Positions 1 through 6,087 of a stretch of DNA of 12,409 nt are shown piece by piece. This DNA comes from CAYGWP01 sp964353455 (lineage in GTDB: Bacteria; Planctomycetota; Phycisphaerae; FEN-1346). The notes below the pieces were generated by a model. The model ran no database searches. It worked only from the letters and a program-made list of their open reading frames with translations, and was not told where the DNA came from. The DNA is taken from positions 1-12,409 of the forward strand of contig CAYGWP010000030.1 of assembly GCA_964353455.1 (NCBI GenBank). The letters run 5' to 3'. Every line of letters begins with the position of its first letter. The first letter of the stretch is position 1. Made by a program: the position numbers and the translations under genes.

Positions 1-573
1 AAGGCCCCGGTGTTTCCGTGGTCGCGGTTCCCCGGGGTTGACCCGATGCTGGGACCGGAGATGAAATCGACGGGCGAGGTGATGGGGATCGACCCGAAGT
101 TCGGGGTGGCGTTCGCCAAGAGCCAGATTGCGGCGGGGAACGCCTGGGCGCCGCGCGGCAAGGTATTTGTAAGCGTCAATAACCCCGACAAGCGCGCGAT
201 CGTCTCGATCGCCAAGCGACTGGCGGCGCTCGGATTCTCGATCGTCGCCACGCACGGCACCGCGTCGGTCCTGAAGACAAGCGGGCTGGAGGTCGAGGAA
301 CTGCCGAAGGTCCAGGAAGGCGCACGCCCGAACATCGTTGACCGGATGAAGAGCGGCCAGATCGCGTTCCTGATAAACACGCCCAGCGGCCGCCACTGCC
401 GCCCGTTCGAGGTTTCGATCCGCGCCACGGCCGTGCGGCTGGGCGTGCCGCTGGTGACGACCCTAAGCGGGGCCGGGGCGGTGCTGCTGGGCCTTGAGGA
501 GATGGCCCGCGGGCCGCTCGGCGTCCGCAGCCTCCAGGACTACCAGAAGGACCTTGCGGCGGCCGTCGGGTAG
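1..573 (+). CDS. carB: Carbamoyl-phosphate synthase large subunit, C-terminal part (5' end outside window)
   Basis: The reading frame is open from base 1 and stops at 571-573, so only the last 190 residues are present. The full-length family is about 1,070 residues. CarB makes carbamoyl phosphate from bicarbonate, ATP and glutamine-derived ammonia for pyrimidine and arginine synthesis, in the cytoplasm with CarA. The fragment begins at the end of the second ATP-grasp half, with the typical RFPGVDPMLGPEMKSTGEVM segment. It continues into the MGS-like allosteric domain, from about residue 50 (GKVFVSVNNPDKR) to the end, which includes the ATHGTA loop and the INTPSG motif that in this family line the effector (UMP/ornithine) site. 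The GTG at 10 is an internal valine, not the start. The following gene has its own ribosome binding site about 220 bases on, so no operon link downstream is evident. Confidence 0.96.
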   Translation, partial: KAPVFPWSRFPGVDPMLGPEMKSTGEVMGIDPKFGVAFAKSQIAAGNAWAPRGKVFVSVNNPDKRAIVSIAKRLAALGFSIVATHGTASVLKTSGLEVEELPKVQEGARPNIVDRMKSGQIAFLINTPSGRHCRPFEVSIRATAVRLGVPLVTTLSGAGAVLLGLEEMARGPLGVRSLQDYQKDLAAAVG

Positions 574-575
574 CC

Positions 576-595
576 GCGCCGCCGCACATCGGCGC
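576..595 (+). terminator. Weak hairpin just after carB
   Basis: A 6-bp inverted repeat (gcgccg at 576-581 and cggcgc at 590-595, loop of 8) starts two bases after the carB stop codon. There is no T tract after it, so it is not a standard intrinsic terminator. It may only stabilise the 3' end, or may be a chance structure in GC-rich DNA. Confidence 0.25.
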
Positions 596-660
596 AGCAG
601 GCCCGCCGATCCGGCCCGCGCAGCGCGTCTATTCAGGCATGTATGTGCGTGTGTTACCGA

Positions 661-690
661 TGACACGACATTTGCCATTGTTGCTAAAGT
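661..690 (+). promoter_or_regulatory. Candidate promoter for the HD-GYP gene
   Basis: An extended -10 element (TGC followed by TAAAGT at 685-690) lies about 105 bases before the start codon at 795. A poor -35 match (tgacac, 661-666) sits 18 bases upstream. This stretch is locally AT-richer than its surroundings. The rest of the 574-794 gap shows nothing else recognisable. Confidence 0.3.
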
Positions 691-794
691 CCGTCTTGGC
701 CCCAGGTCGATAAACAGGATGCACAGAGTGGCGCCGCGGAACGGTTCGCGCTGGACCGTCCGGACAACCGTGATGTGCGCTGGGAGGGACTCCA

Positions 795-2633
795 ATGTCA
801 ATCCGCACCCTTAGACCGGGGGCGGGCGCCCGCCTCCATCAGTTCGTCGTCGGCGCCATTCCCGTGGCGGCGTACCTGGCCGGATGGGCAGCGCCCATCT
901 GGGTCGCCGTGGGTCTGTCTTTGGCGGCCCTGATTTCGGTCCGCCTCGTCATCGTCGGAAGGCTGTGGAACCTGATGCGCCCCGCAGCCGAGGAACCCAC
1001 GCTTCTTTCCTTCTACCACGGCGTTCACCGGTGGGACGAAAGCGTGCGGGCCATCCTGCTGGGAACGGGCCTGGCGCTCCTCCTGAAGCACTACGCCCTA
1101 GGGTGGCTGCCGGTCCTTTGCGCCTCGGCGATTGCGATCCTGGCCGGGACGACGGGATTCTCGTTCGTCACGGTCTTCTATGCGATGGCAAGGGCGATAA
1201 CCATGCGCCTGGCCGGCCGCCGCGCGCGGGTCGCGCCCCCATCAACTCTGGCCGGAAACCCGAAGTGCCTGGTCTGCCGGTCGCTCGGCGAGGCCCCGTA
1301 TCACCGGTGCACGTGGTGCAACCTGCCGAGCGTGCGGTCGTGCTGCGGCATCCAGACGTCGATGCTGCTGGCGCTCTTGCTTGTGATCGCGTTCCTGCTG
1401 ACGGCATCGCTTGAGCCGCTCGTCACAAAACTCCTGGTGACGATGAGCATCGTCGGCGTGGTTGCGCTGGGCCTGGCCATCACGCGGCAGACCGACGAAC
1501 TGGTGGGCACTCTGGAAGGCCTGGCCGAGGAACGCCGCCGCGCCGAGCGCAGGTGCGCATTCCTCAAGCGCATGGCCGGCGCCGAGTCGGTCCAGGGCGT
1601 CGCCGACGAGGCCATGGCCTACACCGAGTCGGTCCTGGGTGCCCGGCGCCTCAGCATCATGATCGCCGAGGAGGACGTGCTGCACATCTGTTCCTCGCGC
1701 GGCATACCGGAAGAGACCGCCCGGCAGGTGGCGGTGCCGGTCGGAGAGCGTATCTGCGGCCGCGTGTTTGCGAGCGGGCGCCCGGTGGTCATGAGGAACG
1801 TCCTGTCGGAGCGACCGCACGAGGCACTCGGAATCGAGGCGAACAATGCCGTCGCATCGTATCCCCTGGTGGCCGCCAAGATGAGCGCGGGCGGCCGCAA
1901 GATCGGCGTCATCAACGCCACCGACAAGCCCGGCGGCGAGTTCACGGACTCCGAATTGACGGAACTCGAATTCACCGCCGAGGCCGCCGCTATCTGCCTC
2001 GGCAGCCAGTTGACCACACGCGACCTGGAGAAGGCCAACTTCGCCGCCATCGTCACCCTGGCAATGGCGATGGAGGCGAAGGACCCGTACATGAACGGCC
2101 ACTCCCTCCGCGTGCGGACCTGGGCGATCGCGGTCGGCCGCCAACTGGGGCTCGACGGCCGGCGGCTTCAGGCGCTCTCGTACGCGGCGGAACTGCACGA
2201 CATCGGCAAACTGGCCGTCCCCGACAGCATCCTCCAGGCCGCGCGCCGGCTGACCGACAGCGAGTGGCTCATCATCCGCGAGCATCCGCGCCGTGGCGCG
2301 GAACTCGTCAAGCACCTGACGTTCCTCAAGGACGCCCAGCCGGCGATCCTGTATCACCACGAGCGCCTCGACGGAACAGGATACCCGGAGGCCCTGAAGG
2401 GCGAGCAGATTCCGCTGGAGGCCCGGATCCTGGCGGTCATCGACGCCTACGATGCGATGACCAGCGCCCGCGCCTACCGCCCGGCGTTGTCGCATGAGGC
2501 GGCCGCCGCCGAACTCCGCAGGTGCGGCACAACCCAGTTCGACACCGAAGTGGTCGATACGTTTCTGCGCCTCCTGGGCGATGAGGTCGCGGCCGCCGCC
2601 GGCGCAACAGCCTGCTACTCGACACATGCCTGA
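795..2633 (+). CDS. Membrane-anchored GAF and HD-GYP domain protein, likely cyclic-di-GMP phosphodiesterase
   Basis: A 612-residue protein. The start ATG has a good Shine-Dalgarno sequence (GGGAGG at 782-787, 7-base spacing). The N-terminal half carries hydrophobic segments at about residues 15-57, 84-130 and 189-230. Between the second and third groups is a soluble cysteine cluster: C158/C161, C172/C175 and C183-C184 (CxxC-x10-CxxC-x7-CC), zinc-ribbon-like. A short coiled-coil-like stretch (about 236-258) leads into a GAF domain (about 262-405). The C-terminal HD-GYP domain (about 412-595) keeps H436, the HD pair at 468-469 (HDIGK), H497, the HH pair at 521-522 and GTGYP at 527-531. The metal site therefore looks intact. 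HD-GYP proteins hydrolyse cyclic di-GMP; the GAF and cysteine cluster probably sense a ligand, metal or redox state (inference). The gene stands alone between carB and the MTAP gene. Confidence 0.9.
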   Translation: MSIRTLRPGAGARLHQFVVGAIPVAAYLAGWAAPIWVAVGLSLAALISVRLVIVGRLWNLMRPAAEEPTLLSFYHGVHRWDESVRAILLGTGLALLLKHYALGWLPVLCASAIAILAGTTGFSFVTVFYAMARAITMRLAGRRARVAPPSTLAGNPKCLVCRSLGEAPYHRCTWCNLPSVRSCCGIQTSMLLALLLVIAFLLTASLEPLVTKLLVTMSIVGVVALGLAITRQTDELVGTLEGLAEERRRAERRCAFLKRMAGAESVQGVADEAMAYTESVLGARRLSIMIAEEDVLHICSSRGIPEETARQVAVPVGERICGRVFASGRPVVMRNVLSERPHEALGIEANNAVASYPLVAAKMSAGGRKIGVINATDKPGGEFTDSELTELEFTAEAAAICLGSQLTTRDLEKANFAAIVTLAMAMEAKDPYMNGHSLRVRTWAIAVGRQLGLDGRRLQALSYAAELHDIGKLAVPDSILQAARRLTDSEWLIIREHPRRGAELVKHLTFLKDAQPAILYHHERLDGTGYPEALKGEQIPLEARILAVIDAYDAMTSARAYRPALSHEAAAAELRRCGTTQFDTEVVDTFLRLLGDEVAAAAGATACYSTHA

Positions 2634-2735
2634 GAGGGCGCTCATTGCCGCTCGCTCATCGACACGCGATTATCGACGCGCGCTCCTCTGCGAGTCGCGG
2701 CTAAACGTGTACCCGTTGCCGTGCCTCAACCCACG

Positions 2736-2753
2736 CGCCGCGCAAGCGCGGCG
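2736..2753. repeat. REP-like palindrome
   Basis: A perfect 8-bp inverted repeat (cgccgcgc at 2736-2743 and gcgcggcg at 2746-2753, separated by aa) is followed by GGCTAAAT. A related GCGGCTAAA copy without the palindrome sits near 2697-2705. This looks like a short intergenic repeat of REP type. It has no T tract that would make it a terminator. Confidence 0.5.
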
Positions 2754-2765
2754 GCTAAATACTTT

Positions 2766-2793
2766 CAATCCGCAATCCGCAATCCACAATCGG
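2766..2793 (+). repeat. Heptamer tandem repeat (CAATCCR)n
   Basis: Period-7 array: CAATCCG (2766-2772), CAATCCG (2773-2779), CAATCCA (2780-2786), then a decayed unit starting CAAT (2787). The same heptamer occurs in inverted orientation at 7764-7795. It lies just downstream of a REP-like palindrome and ends next to the candidate promoter of the MTAP gene. Confidence 0.7.
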
Positions 2794-2822
2794 TTGACCG
2801 CCCTGACCCCGTCTGGTAGCGT
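2794..2822 (+). promoter_or_regulatory. Candidate promoter for the MTAP gene
   Basis: TTGACC (2794-2799) and TAGCGT (2817-2822) are separated by 17 bases, about 55 bases before the GTG start at 2878. The -35 box matches consensus at five of six positions; the -10 box is weak (three of six). Confidence 0.35.
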
Positions 2823-2877
2823 ACCGGCCGTCTCACACAGGCTACTCGACGCAATCGCACACTTAAGGAGGCGCAGC

Positions 2878-3768
2878 GTGGGCGACGTCCTCGTAGGACT
2901 CATCGGCGGAACGGGCCTCGGGGAGGCCCTCACGAAGGAATCGCGCGGCAGGAAGGTGACGGTCTCGACGCCGTTCGGCCGGCCGAGCGCCCCCGTCGTC
3001 ATGACGGAAGTGGGCGGGCAGCGTGCTGCGGTCCTCGCGCGGCACGGACTGGCGCACCAGTTCAGCCCGTCGCGGGTTCCGTATCGGGCGAACATCTGGG
3101 CGCTGAAGAAACTCGGCGTCACGCACATCCTGGCGTCGGCCGCAACGGGCATCCTGCGCGAGTCCATCGCCCCGTGCGACCTGGTGCTCTGCGACCAGGT
3201 GATTGACAGGACCTTCCGCCCCGGGCGCACGTTTTTCGAGGATTTCGTCGCCCACGTCGAGTTCGCCCATCCGTTCTGCGAGGGCCTGCGGCATCTGCTG
3301 TACGAGTGCGGCAAGCAACTCGGCCCCACGATCCATCCCGAGGGGACGTACGTGTGCATGGAAGGGCCGCAGTTCTCGACGCGCGCCGAGAGCCTGATGC
3401 ACCGCCAGTGGGGCGGAGACCTCATCGGCATGACGTGCATGCCCGAGGCGAAACTGGCGCGCGAGGCCGAAATATGCTATGCACTTATCGGAATTCCTAC
3501 CGACTACGACTGCTGGCGCCCGCACGAACCGGGCCTCAGCCCCGATGCGGTCCTGGAGAGCATCCTTGCGAACGTGGCGCGCGGCACGGCCAACGCGGTT
3601 GAACTGATGAAGCGGACGGTCCCGAAGATCGCCGCGTCCTGCTCGCCCGACTGCCCCTGCCGCCACGCCCTCGCCAAGGCCATCTGGACCGCCCGCGAGA
3701 AAATCGACCCGAAGGCCATTCGGAAATTAAAGCCGCTGGTGGGGAAGTATTTCGAAAAGAAGAAATGA
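2878..3768 (+). CDS. mtnP: S-methyl-5'-thioadenosine phosphorylase (MTAP/PNP family)
   Basis: Phosphorolysis of methylthioadenosine to adenine and 5-methylthioribose-1-phosphate, in methionine salvage and polyamine by-product recycling. I start it at GTG 2878: aaggagg at 2865-2871 is well placed, and homology begins at once with the phosphate-binding LIGGTGL motif. The open frame reaches back to 2494 but overlaps the HD-GYP gene and the repeat island, so that part is not coding. The 296-residue product is close to family size (about 280-290). Landmarks are RHG at 55-57, the segment VPYRANIWALKKLGV, SAATG at 87-91, MEGPQFSTRAES at 161-172 and PTDYDCW at 207-213. Asp209 and Asp211 are the 6-amino-purine-recognising pair, which argues for methylthioadenosine over guanosine-type substrates. 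The lysine-rich tail has a small cysteine cluster (C255, C259, C261). A methylthioinosine-specific variant is less likely. Confidence 0.9.
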   Translation: MGDVLVGLIGGTGLGEALTKESRGRKVTVSTPFGRPSAPVVMTEVGGQRAAVLARHGLAHQFSPSRVPYRANIWALKKLGVTHILASAATGILRESIAPCDLVLCDQVIDRTFRPGRTFFEDFVAHVEFAHPFCEGLRHLLYECGKQLGPTIHPEGTYVCMEGPQFSTRAESLMHRQWGGDLIGMTCMPEAKLAREAEICYALIGIPTDYDCWRPHEPGLSPDAVLESILANVARGTANAVELMKRTVPKIAASCSPDCPCRHALAKAIWTAREKIDPKAIRKLKPLVGKYFEKKK

Positions 3769-3883
3769 CGAACGCAGGACCAAGCGGCGATGACGGAGCA
3801 GCGCCGCGGGCGTTTTGACCCTTTTCGGACAGGTGTGCGTATGGCATAATAGAGTGGCAAGCCCACTTGCGAGGTCAAGAGCC

Positions 3884-4051
3884 ATGAGGAAGATCAAGAT
3901 CATCGTCGAGAGGCATCCGGACGGCTACGTGGCCTATCCGCTGGGCCTGAAGGGCGTTGTGGTGGGCGAAGGAGACTCGTACGAGTCGGCCCTTGCGGAC
4001 GTTCAATCGGCCATCCGGTTCCACATCGAGACGTTCGGCAAGGAGGCTTGA
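3884..4051 (+). CDS. Orphan HicB-like small protein
   Basis: A 55-residue protein beginning MRKIKIIVERHPDGYVAYP. ATG 3884 is preferred because GAGG (3871-3874) precedes it at 9 bases, and the homologous part begins there. The open frame extends to 3815, but the extra residues look non-coding. The beta-beta-alpha pattern (RHPDGYVAYP, then a glycine-rich turn, then SYESALADVQSAI) is that of the HicB antitoxin partial RNase-H-like fold. HicB normally neutralises the HicA mRNA interferase and often carries a C-terminal DNA-binding domain. Here there is no such domain and no HicA gene on either side: the upstream gene is the MTAP gene and the downstream gene is convergent. It may be a relic antitoxin or a stand-alone member of the HicB-like family. 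An AT-rich patch (gcataat, 3844-3850) just upstream could be a -10 element, but no spaced -35 is clear. Confidence 0.75.
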   Translation: MRKIKIIVERHPDGYVAYPLGLKGVVVGEGDSYESALADVQSAIRFHIETFGKEA

Positions 4052-4067
4052 AGGACACAGAGCGCAC

Positions 4068-4086
4068 ACCGGCCTGATCATCCGGT
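4068..4086. terminator. Short hairpin between convergent genes
   Basis: A 5-bp inverted repeat (accgg 4068-4072, ccggt 4082-4086, loop of 9) fills the 35-base gap between the HicB-like gene (+) and the ImmA/IrrE gene (-). It ends directly at the latter's stop codon. There is no T tract on either strand, so the terminator reading is weak. Confidence 0.25.
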
Positions 4087-5637
4087 TCAAGGCTCGCCGT
4101 CAGTAGCATTGTCAGTCTGCTGGCCACATTGCTCGAGCAGGCTATCCATCGAGGACTCATCAAGCCTGCCGATGTTGTGCAAGTGTCGCACGAATGACGT
4201 GAAACTGACATGCAGACGCTTTGAGGCGCGGACAATGTCATGCGAGTTCGTCCACGAGAACCCATCGCGCCGCTCCATGGCGGCCACTTGGCTCACAGGA
4301 ATCAACAGCATGGCGGCAAAAGCATTTGCGCGTTTCTCCACGCTAAGCGGCGCCCACGAACCTGATGCCACGGCAATTCCCTTACCGTGAGCCCTGTCAT
4401 ACAACAGATGACATAACTCGTGCGCCAACGAGAAGCGCCTGCCCGAGGGATACCGGTTGGTCTGGTGGGTCTGATTCAGAAGGATTGCCGCGCGGTGTCG
4501 CGGCCCGGCCACGGCCACCGCCCGCGTATCTTGGTCCGCCAGAGTAATGTCCCGCACCTGCACCTGAAGCGCTCCAACGATGCCCTCAACATCAACGAAG
4601 TCGCGTTGCGGCTGAACCGGACATCGGCGCAGGAACTCCTCGGCCAAAGCATAGCCCTCGCGCCAAGGCTCGGTAATACGGTGGACGGGCTGCTCCTCGA
4701 CAAAGGCCGAAAGGTCAGGCGACTCACCGTCCGGCGAGTAGAGGTCCACAAGAACCTCGGCAAGCATGGCCGCGTCCGCATCGCCCAGGAGAGGTGAGAC
4801 CGAGCCGAACATCAGCAGGCCCTCGCACGATCCTGCAACAACCAACGGCTCGTTGCGCATGTCCAGTATCGAAGCGGCGATACTGGCCGACTTCGACCGC
4901 AGGATGCGCGTGATATCGTCCCATCGCCGTCTCATCTCCTGCACGCTATGACCCAGGCCAGCCAACATAGCGATGCGGGTCTCCCTGCGTGTCGCGTCTG
5001 TTAACCGCTTGATCTTGTCCTGAAGCCCGCGGATGCGAGCCGAGTTCGGGAACCGCAGGGTGAGAAAATCAACGCAGTCCTCGATTACCCCGTAAACGGC
5101 CGCCGCGACCATCTCAGGCCGCAGATATGCACGCCCTTCGGCATGGGCAAAGCAGTAGTGGGGCGGTGTGCCGGGCAGATGCAAAGGGCCCCATGAGAAC
5201 TCAAGCAGATCTCGAAACCGCCGCACGACGAGGTCGGGGAAAAGTCCCCCCTCTCGCGCGGCAATCAGGCTGTGCCTTCCTGTCCAGGCGTACGCATGGT
5301 CCCGATCCGCCTCGTCTCCCCACCGATAAACATCCTGCAAAGAGGCCCGCCCGTCGTCCGCTGTCGGTCTGCAAGGAAGCCGCTCTTCGTGGAAGAGAAA
5401 GTCCCATTCCGTCACCAGCCATTCCAAGAGAGGCAGCATGTACCAGTGAACCGAATCAACGTATTCCGCATCCTCATAGTGAGCGCACAAATTGCGGCCC
5501 TCAACCCATATCTGGAAATGGCCCCAGGATGCGGCGTCCTCCGGCGCGGCTCCGGCCCCTTGATCGGGGTCTTTGTCGAAGCCTATCCGAAGCGCAAACA
5601 CCTCGGTATCGCCGGCAAGTTTTTCGTATAGAGGCAT
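4087..5637 (-). CDS. Large protein with C-terminal ImmA/IrrE-type metallopeptidase domain
   Basis: A 516-residue protein. The C-terminal third (about 325-485) is an ImmA/IrrE (peptidase M78, COG2856) domain. It has the zinc motif HELCH at 406-410 within RRFSLAHELCHLLYD, and a downstream SVEKRANAFAAMLLIP segment whose Glu434 is the probable third ligand. Such domains are zinc peptidases that in known cases cleave phage or stress repressors. The first roughly 320 residues belong to no family I can name. They are tryptophan- and acid-rich early on (FQIWVEGRNLC at 41-51, HWYMLPLLEWLVTEWDFLFH at 64-83) and helical and arginine-rich around 195-260. There is no helix-turn-helix, signal peptide or membrane segment. 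It follows a 97-aa gene with a 13-base gap, so the two are probably co-translated. Hand counts give 53% G+C over 4141-4260, below the roughly 63-70% of neighbouring genes, suggesting acquisition. Confidence 0.85.
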   Translation of the reverse strand: MPLYEKLAGDTEVFALRIGFDKDPDQGAGAAPEDAASWGHFQIWVEGRNLCAHYEDAEYVDSVHWYMLPLLEWLVTEWDFLFHEERLPCRPTADDGRASLQDVYRWGDEADRDHAYAWTGRHSLIAAREGGLFPDLVVRRFRDLLEFSWGPLHLPGTPPHYCFAHAEGRAYLRPEMVAAAVYGVIEDCVDFLTLRFPNSARIRGLQDKIKRLTDATRRETRIAMLAGLGHSVQEMRRRWDDITRILRSKSASIAASILDMRNEPLVVAGSCEGLLMFGSVSPLLGDADAAMLAEVLVDLYSPDGESPDLSAFVEEQPVHRITEPWREGYALAEEFLRRCPVQPQRDFVDVEGIVGALQVQVRDITLADQDTRAVAVAGPRHRAAILLNQTHQTNRYPSGRRFSLAHELCHLLYDRAHGKGIAVASGSWAPLSVEKRANAFAAMLLIPVSQVAAMERRDGFSWTNSHDIVRASKRLHVSFTSFVRHLHNIGRLDESSMDSLLEQCGQQTDNATDGEP

Positions 5638-5650
5638 GTGCGGCGTCCCG

Positions 5651-5944
5651 CTATGTTTTGGTCTGCTTCCTCGTCACCTTGCCCGCTCCAATCCACGCAT
5701 TCCTGACGTGCGGAGGGACTTCGCGCCAGTCAACAGGATAGCCGTGCCAAACGCCGGGCCTATGCTCCTGTCCACAATAAGCCTTACCCTCATAACACGC
5801 ATAGCGCTTCTGCCCAACCTCGATGCTCTCGGCAAGCAGCGTGCAGAGCAGCGATGCCGACATGCGTGGGCATAGCGACCCCTTCTTCCCGCGCTGCCAT
5901 GGTTCCTTATGCTTCGGGTTTGGTTCGTATTCCATACACTCCAC
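5651..5944 (-). CDS. Small protein of unknown family, partner of the ImmA/IrrE-type gene
   Basis: Up to 97 residues, with no function I recognise. It opens with a basic, proline-rich KHKEPWQRGKKGSLCP stretch. A YxxYEGxAYCGQEH-like central part follows, and then the segment WHGYPVDWREVPPHVRNAW (residues 66-84). Cysteines at 25, 34, 50 and 57 plus H61 and H67 could bind metal, but the spacing fits no standard finger. I favour the GTG start at 5944 because the same heptamer (GCGGGAC) precedes both this start and that of the next gene by 4-7 bases. ATG 5935 (88 residues) is the alternative, with GGAG only 3 bases away. The stop lies 13 bases before the ImmA/IrrE-type gene. Hand-counted G+C over 5701-5940 is about 58%. 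Dense aromatic and charged residues and gene coupling argue against a chance frame. It may be an antitoxin, substrate or adaptor of the peptidase (inference). Confidence 0.72.
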   Translation of the reverse strand: MECMEYEPNPKHKEPWQRGKKGSLCPRMSASLLCTLLAESIEVGQKRYACYEGKAYCGQEHRPGVWHGYPVDWREVPPHVRNAWIGAGKVTRKQTKT

Positions 5945-5992
5945 TTCTGTCCCGCCATCCCAACAGTCAACTTCCGCAATCCGTGTGCGTCA

Positions 5993-5998
5993 ATTATA
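5993..5998 (-). promoter_or_regulatory. Perfect -10 box upstream of the small-protein/ImmA-IrrE pair
   Basis: TATAAT on the minus strand, about 50 bases before the GTG start at 5944. No convincing -35 hexamer sits 16-18 bases upstream of it, so it may be fortuitous or activator-dependent. It competes with a second candidate at 6029-6057. Confidence 0.3.
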
Positions 5999-6028
5999 GG
6001 ACATCGGCAAGATAAGGGAAGGGACTGT

Positions 6029-6057
6029 ATCCTAGCAAACGACTTGACAAGGAACAA
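6029..6057 (-). promoter_or_regulatory. Candidate promoter for the small-protein/ImmA-IrrE pair
   Basis: On the minus strand TTGTTC (6057-6052) and TAGGAT (6034-6029) are separated by 17 bases. They lie about 85 bases before the GTG start and just past the stop of the beta-propeller gene. The 5945-6087 gap is clearly AT-richer than the flanking genes, which fits an independent promoter for the pair. Confidence 0.4.
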
Positions 6058-6087
6058 GTATCTGCGACACGCCTCTGCGATACGCCC

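Noticed and set aside
1242..2645. 467-residue open frame on the minus strand
   Set aside because: It is antisense to the HD-GYP gene, which has intact motifs and a ribosome binding site. The translated product resembles no family.
2766..2793. CRISPR array or direct-repeat array
   Set aside because: The unit is only 7 bases in contiguous tandem with no spacers, and no cas genes are present.
2494..2877. N-terminal extension of the MTAP frame
   Set aside because: It overlaps the HD-GYP gene, crosses the repeat island and lacks homology. The strong aaggagg site places the start at GTG 2878.
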